Shown piece after piece: positions 1-14,600 of a DNA stretch of 64,000 bases; positions within the stretch are counted from its first letter, which is position 1; every line of letters starts with the position of its first letter. The stretch comes from Brugia malayi. Taxonomy: Eukaryota; Nematoda; Chromadorea; Rhabditida; Onchocercidae. The DNA lies in assembly GCF_000002995.4 (NCBI RefSeq), contig NW_025062476.1:10600501-10664500 (forward strand), in the 5' to 3' direction. Below the pieces are notes generated by a model that had not been told where the DNA came from, searched no databases, and worked only from the letters and a program-made list of their open reading frames with translations. The position numbers and the translations under genes were made by a program.

Positions 1-3000
1 AAAAATTACTTTTTGCCATTCCATCTTTTCAAAGCAAAAACCAAAATGCTTGAATATCATCAATAAGCTATATTTATCGAAGTTATTCGAAATTAGAATT
101 GCAATTCATTGGATGTATTGAAGGTAGATAAGTTGCATTTTTCCATTTATTTAATCGTTTCTCTAAAACTTAGTTTTTTTTTCTTTAAAATTTTATTTCT
201 TTCTTTTTTTTTTTTTTTTTTTTTTCATAAAATTAGTGAAAGAGAAAATGATTGTAACGAAAGATTCGGAATAGTTCAAATTTCCTTTTATTTCTTCTTC
301 AATGTCAAACTTTCTTGCTACTTCGATAAAATTATACATTGGGCAATTATTCATTTATTCGTGATATATCGATATTCTCGATTATTTTATTGCTATTTAT
401 AAATGATTTATAATCAATGAGCATATTATGATCCAACAATAAGCAACAATTTGATCTATAAACTGTATATGAAAATCAAATTGATTAAAAGAATTATTTT
501 GCTATACGAATTTCAATTACTTTACAGTTACTTATAAACTATGCTTAATATTCTAATAACAAAAGACGAAGAAAAAATTTTTTTTCCAAAGAAATTAGTT
601 ATTTGATATATTTATAAGCACTAAAACATCAAGTCACTAATTTACTACATAATAAAGCACAATCAATTATCATTTATCAATAATTCCATTATTGTTAAAA
701 AATATTTTACTTTAGTACTAACAGCAAAAGCAAATCTTTTTGTTAAGATCTATTCATAATGATAACAAGTTTTTATTCTTAACAATAAGAAGCGAACAAG
801 CAATTGTATTTAATTAATTATAAAATTTCTATGTATGGATTACAAAGAATCTTGCTTTCGGCAAAATTATTCTTTGTTCAAGAAATAGGTGAAAAGAAAA
901 AAAATGTGAAGCGATAATTATAGTATTTATTTTATCAGCAGCAATACGAAATGAAAGATTTGCAGCAAAAAATTTTTTTTTTGACCTTGTTGAAGCGTTA
1001 CGAAGGAATGGTCGATGATTAAATTTGAGTTTAAATTATTTTAAATCACTTAGATTAATTGAATCATAATTTTTAATAAATTTAAAAATTATGTAGTTTC
1101 TAAGTAGTTAGTGATGATAAATGTTAATTGGTGTTGATAGAAGAAGAAATGATCGTTTCATAGAAATAATTGACTCTGTGATTAATAACTTTTGCTAATT
1201 AAAATGACACAAATGAAGTACTTTAGACTAATTTGTATAAAGACAGTATCAGAAAAATTATTATTATTATCAGTGATAATGATAATAATTCGTACTTCAT
1301 TAGTGATAGCAACAAATACAACTGTTAGCAATTGTACCACTTATGTTTGTTTTCAAAATGAAATATTAACAATTTTGTTAAAATGTTATTATATGCAAGT
1401 TATTAACAAAATTAATGACAAAAAAAAAAAAAAGTTGAAAATTGAGGAATTTAAAGAAATTTACATAGTGTAAAGCTATGTTTCTGTTGATGAAAATAAT
1501 TCTAAAATTTGGTTAATTAATTAAAATACAGTCTTTGTTTTCCTTTCGAATCATTCACATAAAACGTGTAATGTAATGACCAATACATGTAAACAAATAA
1601 ATGATAAATTTTTTTTTTTTTTGAAAAAAAATACCACGAAGAATAGCTTTTTAGCATTTTACCACGCCCCAAACTAAATCTCTTCACTTTATTTATAATA
1701 TATAAAGCAGATGGATTGATAATTTTTCATTGGCAAATGTTAGGGATGAATTGATAAGGGATGAAGTGATAGGAGATGAACAGATAAGAGATAAAGTAGT
1801 GATAGTAGTGATTTAGTTAAAATGATAAGCAATGAATTGATGATGGAACATGAAATAGTAATTGTATTATTGTAAATTTACAAATTGATGTGTCACTTCT
1901 TTACATTTACTTCTTTTTCTTATCATTTATATTTTATTGACTTCGTCATTTCTTTGAATCAATAGCTAAGTTAAAACAATTTTTTGACAAAACTGATTCA
2001 AAGAAATGAAGAAGTTAAATTTCCATGTAATCATTTTTATCATTTTTTCTTTACATTGTATTTCTTTTTTTTTTTACACAAATTATTCGTATTATATATA
2101 TATAAAATTATTTTCAGTTCTTTTTTTTTTAAACTATAAATTGCATAAATAGTAGTGAGAATATGTGTGAATTGTATTTTTCAATAGATTTGAATAACAA
2201 ATCCAAATTTATACTTTGCTAGTCCAAACTTATGCAACACATTTTTTTTAATTGAATATTTCAGCGATCAAAAATTGATTGAGAAACTATGAATTACACA
2301 TTGTCAAAGAACAAACATTAAACTATTCAGATTATTGTCATGCTAAACAATTAATAGTCCTACACATTTAAAGCAAGAATTTAAATTCAATAGTACTTTT
2401 CAGTTATGCTACAATCTTAGTGAATACAATTTCTATTAAAAATCTTGCAAATTTCTTTTCTAAGAGAAAAATTTTAAAACATATATTTTTTTTTTTTTTT
2501 ATAATTGATAATTCTTTTTTTCTCTCTATTTGCTTTATAATTGTTAATCTATTTTTGGTTTCTTTTTGAATTACAAAAAAAAAAAAAAAATAATAATTCT
2601 TGCATACTTTTCATAAATTGTAAAAATTTATTATGCGTATATAATCTAACCATCAGATGAAATGGAAATAATACCCGGAGCCTTTTACTTTATTTGCCTT
2701 TCGTGATATTTTGAATGGTGGTTAAGTGAGTGATGTAAAGAAAATTTATAGTTTACATTTAATTCTAAGAGAGAGGAAAAGGTTTATTAATAAATTATTT
2801 TTTATTTTAAATCTAATTGAATTTTTTGGTAAATTTGTTGAGAAATAGTATTCAGTTGATTGATCGATCGATCGAATCGGATTAATATTTGCATTTCAGC
2901 AATATGAATTAATTCTATCAGTGTATTTAAATAACGGAGCAGATTTATATGATATCGAATAAGTTTATTTAACTAACAATCAAACTTTTTTAATGTTTAT

Positions 3001-6000
3001 CATTTTCACTTATCATTTAATATTTACATTTACTAGCATCTTATCAAGAAGGTTGTCGTCGAAAAGTTCGAATGGCATGGCAAAATTTTTGCATTTAAAT
3101 ATTCGTCAATTGAAATGATAAACAATATTTGTAAAGTGATATTTAACAAATATTCAATTATAAAATAATTTCTCCAATAACAATAACTTTTTTTTAATTC
3201 TAGAATTAAATGATAAAATTGGTTGCTAAATGGTTAACAATTTAATTTTATTTTTGCTTTCAAGATTGGTCAATTAATAATATATAATCTATCCTACTAT
3301 TATTACATTTATATGCATATAACAATATAGTAAACGCTATCATTTATCATTAATTTAAAATTTAAATTATAAAAATCTAAAAATCAAATTAAATTATTGC
3401 CCGAAATAAAGCATTTGATTGTTCTAATGCAAAGATTATAAAGTTATGAGTTCATCATTTTATTTTATAATTTTTTCATGCAATATTTTCTTGTCAAATT
3501 TATTTTGCTTCCACAATTTTGTATTCATTTTGTTTATGTCTCTAATGATGAATCTATTGACGATTTTATCATAAATTTCAAAAATTGATATTTCATTAAT
3601 TGTTGCAATCAACTTCATTCTTCCTTTGCCATTATTAGTAACAGAATTAACATAAAATAAATTTTATGAGTGAGATAACTATGAAATATTTTTAGCATTG
3701 AATACAATAACATTTTTCAATATAGAAAAAGTTAATATGTGATGATATATAGATTATTGAGCTTATTTGTTTAGCAATACAATAAAGTTAGCAAATCTTT
3801 TTAACAATGAAAAAAAAAAGATAAAAGAGTAAATTGTTAGGAACTATTTGCAACAAATTCAATTGGAACAATTATTTATTTGTGTCATTCTAAGAGAAAT
3901 TAATTAATAATACTTTCTTCTTCACATTTCATTTTTTTTTTTTTCATTTTCCAGTAAATATTTTGTCAATTTTCAAGTCAACTCTTTCAAATAAAAGAAA
4001 GTTTCGTTCAGTTATTTTTTTATTACAAATGAAGGAAGAGAGAGGGAGCAAATGAGAGAAAAAGGAGAAAGGTATTTTTTTTGTAATTTTTTTTACGAAA
4101 AGATTTGTCGTTTTTAATAGAATTTGAAAAAAAAATTTTAATGTAATTGTGTATGAATGAAAAATCCAGAAGTTCAAACAGAATTTTTGGATTGAAAAAG
4201 AATGCAATGAAGCCAATTGGAAAGGTCGTAGAAAGGATGATCTTTTCTTTTACATCTCTTATTTATAGGTCATCTAAGGAAATAGGAATTATTGCTCTTA
4301 TTGTTATTGTTGTTATTGTTGGTACTGTTATTGTTTTTTTTTTTTTATTATTGTTATTGTTGCCATCCATTTTCTTTTTTAATCAACAAATAAAGACAGT
4401 TAAAAAAAGAGAAGATAGCCTCATTGTTCATTTATTTGATATTAAATTTGTAAATTCACAGATATTTAAATATCAGTCTTAATTATATTTAAGTAAAGAA
4501 ACGAATTATTTCATTTCTCACCATTTTACAAAATTTAGATTTTTAGGTGTATTGAAGAGAAAATGTTGAACTTATCGCCACTAAAATATTTATTTTTATC
4601 CTTTCTTTTAAATCATAATTGAGAATATAAATGACTCATTATTGAGCTTAAATTTGAACCATATATCCTAAATTTAAAAAGGAAAAATTAGGAAACAAAA
4701 TAAAATAGGAAAAAAAAATTAATTTTTGAACGATTTTTTTCTGATTCACATTTATTATTAAAGTTTTAGCAAATAGATGGTTTTTATTCGCTCTTAATTG
4801 AAAAAAAGCTTTTATTTTTGAGTTACAGTAAGAGAAAACGCAAATTTCAAGTATTCTCTAATCATATTTGCAGATATCATTATTATCAGATATCAATTTC
4901 CTCCTTGATATATCAAAAATAATGTATTTGACTTCTGACCAAAAAAGTTAAGATATCTTTTCTGGTTTGAGACTAATTGTAAAAAGGTACCGTTGCTGTT
5001 GCGATATTATAAACTGAAGAAAAGTTTGCTTTTTCATTTAATCATTATTTATTTGTTAGTGAAATTTTATGCGATTTTAGAAAACAAGTCTGAACGGTAC
5101 ATAAATTTGAAATTATTTTATTATCGCAAAATTTCTTTTTTATTATTTCATCTCAATTTTAAAATGTTCATTTAATTTCATCTATTTCATCTTTTTTAGT
5201 AGATATTTTTGCTATTTAATTATGAAACGAATTCATTATAAAGCAAATTTGAATATTTAAAAAACAGTTTACTGGATGTAATAATGATGAATGCAACAAC
5301 GAATTATCTATGTTTTTTGCCATTGTTCCTTTTCTTAATTTATTTAAAATTTATTTTTAGTTTTATGTAAACTAATATTTTCACTATATATTAACATTTT
5401 TCTAGAAGTGAAAATTTGTAAGAAAAAAGAAAGATTGATAATAAAATTAGAGTAACCTAGTAGGTTTTCTGCATTACGTTTTTTTTTTTTTTTTTTTTAA
5501 ACCATCCAAAGAAGTAATACATTCACTTGTCAATTTGATTAAAGATGATAGATAGAGTGATTCATTAGAAGTAATCAGTTATTGTCAATTAGAGATTTTT
5601 ACCAACAAGAATTATTGGAATTAGAATTATCAAGATTAGCATAATTATAATCATAATATATTAAAAAACAAAAGAAATACCATAACTCTATGCAAAACGT
5701 TACTTAGCAATAATATACATATATATTAAAATTTCTGTAAAAGTGAGAAGAGAAAAAGAGAAATTGATAATAAAATTAGAATGACTTAATAGATCTTCCG
5801 TATAACTATTAAAATTAAATTTGACAAATTTTAGAAATAGAAAAGAGAAGATAAGAAGGGAAGACGAAACAAAAAAGTGGCATAGTTAGTGTGCAACACA
5901 ACAGTAACATTTCTTTATGCTACTGTATTCTCTATGCATTAGTGTGATATATCTTATCTTTCTAATCAGCGGTTAGATCAAACAGGTTAATTTGAAGGTT

Positions 6001-9000
6001 AACTCTTCATGAAAATAATTCATAGTTGAATTTAGTAATAGAGATGAGAGTGTTACACAAAAGATGATGTTTGTGTAAAATCATAGATTACTGCATTCAT
6101 TTAGTTGCAATATCATTAAGAATTTTCAGGTATCTTTTTAAAATATTTTTTTTTTTTCTGGAAAAGAGGGATTAGGTTATTAGTTTTGATATCATCGAGA
6201 ATTCTTAGATATCTTGATAAAACATATTTTTGCTTTTTGATAGATAATTTTGGGTTTGTTTTAAAATTCTATGATTATTTTGTTGTTATCATGATAAGAA
6301 TAATATTGATTTCGATATTATCATGATATGAGTAATACTAGTTTATTATAATTGAATAAAATACTAGTAAACTATATCATTTTTGGCTTGATTATATTTT
6401 CTAATTAATTACAAGATATGGAAATAAAAGACATTTCTTAAATCGTTGAAATATTCTACCAATTTTCAAATTCAATTTTACAGTTCTTAACAATATTAAA
6501 TTAAATGACTTTTTATTCTAACTTCGATAAAGTATAATGAATAATAAAGTAATCAGAATATAATTATTTAACAGAAATTGTTTGTCATCATGAAAAATTA
6601 CTTTGCTTTAACCTAGACATAGATCAATTGTTAATCACCAAGAAAAAAATCATAACTTCTAGTAATTAATGAAAAGAAATGTCAATTCGTATCTCAATGG
6701 AAAAATATTTCATTTATTTTTTCAAAGAAGAAAAAAGAGTCATCATCTCGTTTCAAATAAGTTGTAAAATAAGTTCAAGTTGTAAAATAACTTTAATCAT
6801 TTCAATTCATTTTCAGATTTCTAATCAAAATAATAATAATAATAATCAGATAGCAACATTCATAAAGAGTTATCAACTTTTTTTTTTTTTTGATAAACCA
6901 ATATGCTTTGATAGAATTTTATAATTTTTAACAGTTTTAAGATTTCGATTCGTACTACCATTACTTCACTTACATTTTTAAAATATTTTTAATACATTCA
7001 GTAAGGTAAAGTTGTAATTAGTATTAATAATTATTAATAGTAGTAATGTCCGTTAGATATTTCTTATATCATAAAAATCAATTTATTATTATATCATATA
7101 GTAATATTGTGATATGGAAATTTTAATAGTCAAAAAAAAGTCTGTTTACTTACACGTACGTCAAAAATGAATTGTTATTTTGATATATGTTATGGTGGGA
7201 TAGATGTTTCCCGTTCCATTCTTCTATTTGTTCCGGGATAACCTGTTCTTTTTTTCGTTTTCTCTTGATAGATTGCTATGCACATACTATACATATATAC
7301 AAATTGACAAAATATTCAATAATACTTAAAACTTATACATTTCTTCCCTATCTATTCATTCCGTTATTATTTTTTTCTTTTACTTATTTTAGATTAAGTT
7401 ATTATGTTTATTTGAACTATATAAAATAACCTTTTTTTAGAAAAATCAGAGGTACAGTGGCTAACTTTTTTTCCAATTGATGTAATTAATTTCTTCAAAG
7501 AATTATATCTAGAAATTAATAATTAAATTTTCTTTTTTTATTTATTTGTATTTCTTATCAATAACTGAATTCCATCATCAGGCAAATTCACTATTTAGCA
7601 GACTTATCATATGAAAAACGAATTCATTTTTAATTGTGTAAGGTTATCCCTTTTACAGTTGCAAATTTGGACAAATTTATATGTTAAATGAAGCTATTTT
7701 AGTTATTATAATGGAAATTAACGAAATTTCCTGCAAAATTTTCCCTCTTTCTCTCTTTTTAAAATAATAAACCTTCTAAATGCTTTTTTTTTTGTTGTTG
7801 AAAACATGAAAGAATAGAACAAAAGCTGAGAAAGGTTATTTGTTAAAGTACCAATCAATCATTTCGTACTATTTTTAAAGAATTCTAACTTCACCTAACA
7901 AAAATTTAAGCCTGTACAGCAAAACAGATTAAGTAAATTATTTGTTATTTTAAAAGTAATCGGCAAATTTTTATTTTTTATATTTTCTTGTATTCAAAAA
8001 TAGTACAAAAGATAAGAAATCATTATAATGAAAAATTTTCACACTAATTTATTCATAGGATTTCTAAATGTAAAAGTGTCATAAAACATAGAATAACATA
8101 AAATAGTTATTTTCATAGCCATTTTTTACACTTATTTTTATAAAGTCATTAAAATTATGCTTTTTTAAACTAACGTAAAAGAATATTTTAATGATGTCCT
8201 AAATTTCTTATAAATTCTTGTTGATATTATTGCTAATAAAAGAAGAAAAGAGACAATTAATAATTAAAATTATAATCTAATGTATAAAATAAAAAAAGAA
8301 TAAATGATGAAATTATGTCAAAATTATCAAATTTAACATTGCTGCTATATAATTATGATATGATTGAAAAATCCAATAATATTAAAAATCATTAGTTTTT
8401 ACTGTGATTTTCTTCTGAGAAATCAGTTTTCTTATCATTATCAACTGGTTTTTTTTTTTTTTTTTTTAATCATTTTGTCTATTAATTTTTGGTAACTAAT
8501 CTTTTCTTATTTCGATAATCTAATAAGATGAGGAAAAAAAAATGCCAAATTTATAGAATGCAGAATACGGATATGATCCGATCAAGATTTCACTGTTTGT
8601 CTTCATTTATTTTTTCTTTTCTTAAAAAAAAAAGAAAAAACGAAGTCATATGAAAATAAACGATTTAAAAAGCTAATAGATTCCTCTGATTGGTCCTTCT
8701 TATCGGTTAATGTTCTCAGAAAAACCGGAATTGAGAAATTTCTCACCTGATATTATCCACACTCTTTCATCACACTTGTGCTATTTATTCGATTTTCTAT
8801 GTTTGGCTATCCATATTCAGTGACTTGATTGTAACATGATATTCTACCGGAATGATTAATATCTTACGGATAAAAATCATTGAACGATTTCGGTAATTCC
8901 AGATGATTATTTAATCTATTTTGATGGAAATGACTTGGGAAAAATCTAATTAAATGTCAAACTTTGTTGACTTTACATTTGTCGGTGGTATTATTTTTAT

Positions 9001-11655
9001 CGTTTGAAAAAAATGAAAGCGCTCTTTTTGGGGGGATTCTAAAAGAAAAAAAACATTTGTTGTTATTTTAATATTCTCAAATTCGAATTTTATTCAAAAA
9101 AAAAGCTAAATTCCAGTTAATTAATTCGGTTAAATTTTAAAAATATTTTTGAAGAGACATACCTACAATATAACTTGTTTTTTTTTCGTGAATTTTGGAA
9201 CTTGTTTTTTAAACTAATTGCATTGTTAACTTAAAAATACAATTATTTAATTCAAAACAATTTCAATTTAGGCGATAACACATTTATATGAAAAATTTAT
9301 TCCACTTGAATTTAAAGTTTTTACTTTCAGTAATGTCTTTTAATTAAGGTTGAGGTAGTAATGATTAACCTGTCACTACCTGGAACTTAATTGAAAAACA
9401 TTTTTATGTTTAAAAGGAGACAAAATAGAAAAGAAGAAAATGACAATCCTTTCTTCTCTTCGTTTACCTCTTTGCCTCTTTCATCGACTTAAAAGGTTTT
9501 GATCGATAAAACATCATCGGAAATAATATATTATTTAAACATAAATAATCTTAACAGTACTTAACTTCATTCTAACTAATTTTTAAATTCTTCATAACAA
9601 GTTCAATTCCATACATTAATAAGTCTAAATTTTTCCGCTTCTTCTTTCTTTTCGCCTCTTGAAATTTACCAATGAAAATTCTAAGAAAACAGAGTGAAAA
9701 AAAGATGAAAAATAAGTGAGAAAAATAATTTGGTCATTTATCACAATTGATATTACATTTATATTATTTAATAAACATGCATAAGTACCTATGCATCAAA
9801 TTTATTTATATATTATATTTCCAATTAAAATTATTACTCATTTGGTGTTAAAAAAGACAATTTCAACGAAAATGCCAAAAAATTTTTCCAAAAACAAAAT
9901 TTGAATTCCAATTTCAAATTTCAGTTCAAATTTCACAAAAAAATGCAATGTTATTTTATGCATGCAAAACTTCTCATTGCTATGTGATGATGAATTATTG
10001 AAATTTAAAAACGATTTATTCCGTCTAAATCTAATATTTAGTATTGTTGCAAAGTTATCGTTGTGAATTTCTTCTCTAAAACCTGCAGAACAATTAACAA
10101 ATATTCTAGAAAACCTTGCAAATAAGAAATGATTTGAAATTTTAAATTAAAATTATTTTAAAAATATACTCATTTTCATTTTTTTTTTTCATTATTACAT
10201 ATTCATTCTTACAAAGCAAATGAAATTATATACTACATTTCTTGTAATAATAAAAAAAATTTTTTTTCGTCAAAATTTCCCAATTTTAAAAGATATTCTA
10301 TTGCCGTATATTTTCTTATAGTTTAAACAAAAATCAGAAGGACAAATGTGACAAATAATTACTCACACTTTTTCAACTCATTGTTTTTTTTTTTTCCTTT
10401 TTCTCCTTCTTTTACAATTAATTAATTAACCAATTGATGCTGTATTTACACACATACAGTTAATATCATTTTTCATTTTATCCTAAACGGAATTTTGTTT
10501 TTAAGAAGTAAAAAAAAAAGAAAAAGTTTTGCAAAAAAAAAAAAATATTTTTTTGCAAGGAAATATAATTTATTTATTTTGTAATGGCTGAAATTTATCA
10601 TCAAAAATTTTGATTGTTTTATAAATTATTCAAACTTCAATTAATTGTTCAAAGATTATAAATAATTTCTATGGCAAAAGAACAAATTATTCCAATCATA
10701 GAATTTCCTTCTTTGCGTTATTTTTTCACCGATAATTTGAGAATAAATATTAATGTTAAACAGTAACAAAAAGTTTAAATAAATTTTTGCTTGATTGTAA
10801 TTTAGGATAATTGTCAAATGATTTACTTATCATATAAATAGTAAACAATATAAATGATTAATATATATATCTAAAATATTCAAGTTACTTTTCAGGCGTA
10901 ATATTCAATAAATCATTGTTATAATAAAAGTATCTTTTTATTAGTTTTTGAATTACTTTCTTATGAATGTTATTTGTTTAAAACTTCAATAAATTACATT
11001 CATTATTACTATTATTACTGTTATTATTATTATGATTTTTAAAATGAATTGAAAACAAAACATTCTTGAACAGTATTTAAGTGCAATATCTATTTTATAA
11101 TTTAAACCAATATATTGAGCTCTGCAAATTGATCCATTTTATTACAATCTTTGAATAATTTTGATATAATTGTTTTTTCTTAAATCAAACAAAAAAAAAG
11201 AAACAACTTTTTTTTTTCTCAGTCTAATTTATTTTTGTTGAATAACTATAAACAATCAATTGAGATTGCAATAAATGATTTAAATTCGATTCAATTTTCT
11301 TTTCTTTTCATTTCGATAATCACTGTTTAACTGTCATTTTCAAAAACGACAAATGAATTTTAAAGATAAGATAAAACTGCGCAAGATGCAATCATAATTA
11401 ATCGCTTTTCAAAAAAAAAAAAAAACATGCATCGAAATCATTGCAAACATTTGTTGTTTTCATTTTTTTTCCTTACTGCTATGAGAAATAGTTTATTCTA
11501 TTTTTACCTTCCAAACTTTTGCATATTTATTAATTTTGCTTCATTATGCGATACAGTTTTATCGACTTCTAATTTTTCTCATTGCTAATACCTGCGACCG
11601 ATTATTCTTTCTTTTTTTTAAAATAATTATTCATTTAATTTAAGGGTTATCAACA
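1..11655. other. Gene-poor A+T-rich region
   Basis: No homology-supported gene is visible in this 11.6 kb. It is made of poly(T)/poly(A) runs, TTATTG/GTTATT-type low complexity (4260-4380), a degenerate GATGAA/GATAAG tract at 1741-1815 and a short GATC repeat at 2861-2875. Open frames here translate to Phe/Leu/Ile/Lys-rich strings typical of biased DNA. One slightly more protein-like frame (1204-1473) is listed separately. The segment may hold introns, untranslated exons or regulatory DNA for the gene starting at 11656, but no such site can be fixed. Confidence 0.6.
1204..1473 (+). CDS. Possible small secreted/membrane protein (weak)
   Basis: An ATG-initiated open frame of 89 codons. Residues about 18-38 form a hydrophobic stretch of Leu, Ile and Val, followed by a short segment with two N-glycosylation-like sites (NTT, NCT) and two cysteines, then a Lys-rich tail. 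No family is recognised. The tail runs through a poly(A) tract, and the base composition equals that of the surrounding non-coding DNA, so chance is a real alternative. Kept only because the order of a hydrophobic segment then N-glycosylation sites resembles a secreted peptide. Confidence 0.15.
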   Translation: MTQMKYFRLICIKTVSEKLLLLSVIMIIIRTSLVIATNTTVSNCTTYVCFQNEILTILLKCYYMQVINKINDKKKKKLKIEEFKEIYIV

Positions 11656-14600
11656 ATGAAAAAACAAATATCTATCACAGTTATTACAATATTTTTACTA
11701 TTTGCCATTTCATCTGCTCAACAAGAAAGTAAACAACGTTAGTTATTTAAATTTGAAGGAAAAATTTAGATTTTTCGTTAGAATAATAAATTGTGTATTA
11801 ACTGATTTTGTTTCAAAACTATTTCATATGTTATAAAATGTATGAGTTTTGTACTTAGCCTTTGCTTATAATCAGTAAATAGCACTAAAAAATTTTAATG
11901 CTGCAAAAATAATGGCAAATAATTTTATTCTTTCATATAGCATCACTGTTAACATTAAATCAATATATTAAAAATTTAGAAATGATTTATAATTTCCATA
12001 TTACGCAGAATTATATGGAAGTAATTTTTTGTTTTAAAATATTTACCAAAATATCGAATTCTGAACGTTAGAAATAATTTTCATTTCAGAAAATTTAAAA
12101 TTTTTGAAAATATAACACTCTTGAGAAGCAATAATATGTATATAATGCATGAATGTTTGTTGTTAGGATTCAAAAATACAAATAAATTAGTATTTTTTCA
12201 AAATTTTTTTGATAAAATATTAAAAAAAATTTAAAAAATCTTTGATAATTTATTCTTAGTTTCTTCAATTTTGCGAAGAACTTTATCATTTGTAAAAGAT
12301 AATATTGCCTTATCATTTCAGCAGATGATTCATTATTGATAAGTGAAATCAGATCAAACAGAGCGTATAGACAAGCGATTCTGCATCAAAAAGTAGGCAT
12401 TTATTGGCTTTTTTTTTTTAATTTCTATAAATTTTTGTATAAAATTTACCAAATACTATTGGAATGCAAATAATTAATTCAAATTTTCATAAATGAAAAT
12501 TTTTTACTAATTAAGGATTAATGAATTATTTTATAGTTCACATATGAAATATTTGTTAAAGTGAGCTGTAAATATCTATAATCTGATAATTTTGTATTAG
12601 TGATTGAAGGCAATAATAATGTCTTTTAGGATAATGTCATCAAATTACCTAACCATAAGGTTACCACCGCTCATTATGTGAACTTATCCAAATCCATGGC
12701 TGAAGTACCATCCAGTGATGCCGTGGTTAAAGTGTATGGAGAAGCAAATCCAAGTAAAACGGATGAAGAATTATTGGATGTTGAAACAAATACACAAATT
12801 GTGTATGACAGCGATCATACATCATCAATGCCATCATCTGATCAAAGTATTCACCATTTATCGATAAGCGGTTATGGGGCACCGGCAGAAGAAACGGAAA
12901 CGGCAGAGACGGATCAACAAGCTGAAGTCATTACGGAAATGAAAGCATCAATGCCTCCTGCTATTGAGGATCCATATGGCGGTGGTGGTAGTGGTGCTGA
13001 CGGTAATGCAGTTCTGACTGAAGCAGAACAGCAAGCGATCACTGCGGAAAACCCGTCGACAACAAGCAGAGAAGAAGGAAGTTCTTCTATCACAAATACT
13101 GAACAAGCTATTATACCAAACAAAGAATCTACAAACATTACGGAATCTGAAGAAACATTTAGGGAATCAGGAGAAAGCGCAACTGAATCAAGTATGAGTG
13201 ATGCTAAAGTGACAGAAAGTGTCAAGAAAGCATGTGCGGAAGATTGTGAAGTATCTACGGAAGGGTCAGTGGGAATAGATAAAGGATCTACTGAAGCAAT
13301 TGTTGAACTAAGCCAGACTTCTAGTGGTAGTCAAGAAGACAGTATAGTATCATCAACAGGTGACAGCATAGAAGGTTACAGAGGTAGTAGCAAACAATTT
13401 GAGAGTAAGAGCAACGGTACTGAAGCTGTTGGCATGTCAACATCTGAAAGCGAGAAGACAGAATCAGCACCTGAAGGGTATGGCGCAGTACCGGAAACTG
13501 TCAGAAGCGAAGTACCACTGAAAACAGAAGTAGAAAGTATTTCCAGTGGGAGCATTGAAATTACACTATCCGAATCAACTATGGAATCATCCACTTATAA
13601 TAACATTACGCATACACAAACAAAAGCGGTCGATATGCAAACCGAGGCGGAAGATTTTGGTTATGGAGTGATTTCTGAAACTATAAAAGAGCAATCGAGT
13701 CAAGAAAATCAAGAAAGTGTTACTAGAATTGAAACTGCTACGCATCAAAGTTTAGATCAGACAACTGCGCTTGAGACAGAAATGAGTTCCAACCAATCCG
13801 ACTTAGCAACAAACTCTGCGGAAGTCACAAGTGAATTATTCACTTCACCTATAACTAGTAGTACTACAGCGGATACTTCCTATATTATAACTGAAGGAAC
13901 AGCTATCGCAAAGGTAGAAAGTTCTCCAGTCATTGAATCAACAGAAAGTATTTCAGGTTATGAAATTCATAATGAACCTCAAGATACCGTAACAGTCATT
14001 AAAGTAGATTTACCGGGATTAAACAAAGAATCAGCATCTCATTTGTCAAAATCGATTGAGGAAGCAACTGCATTGTCCAGTACTAGTATGGAAACCGGAA
14101 TGGCAAGCGAAAAAGCCACGATAGTATTGGCTGGTACAGTAAGCAAAGGACCAGAAGACTTGAAAGATTCCACAGAATCTAGCATACGAGTAAATGAAAC
14201 GACAGGATTTTTCAGGGAAGCAACTCTTACGTCTACTGAAAAACTACCAGAATATAGTACAGTAGCATCAGAATATATTACGGATTCAACGTACCAGAAA
14301 AAAGAAACTATAGAATTGCAGAAAACAAGTGAGAAAATTAAAGTATCATCTTCAGCACCATATGATGTTGAAAAAATACCTGGAGATTTATTAACAACAT
14401 CAGATGGAGCAGTTGTAACTTCTGAAGCTTCTGAGTATCAAACAGCCACAAAATTAGAAGGACTAATGGCAGTGGAAGAAACAACTGAAATATCAAAATC
14501 TGATGAAGGATTAGTAGGATATGGTGATATAGGTGAGAGTGAACAGGTATCAAGTAAGGGAAGTCAGGAAGGATCAGGAATTATTGCCACAGAAACACTT

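Noticed and set aside
109..402. Phe-rich open frame of 97 codons
   Set aside because: Driven by poly(T) runs; no domain or splice context.
4147..4482. Very hydrophobic plus-strand open frame
   Set aside because: The Val/Ile/Leu/Phe string is the translation of GTTATT and poly(T) low complexity.
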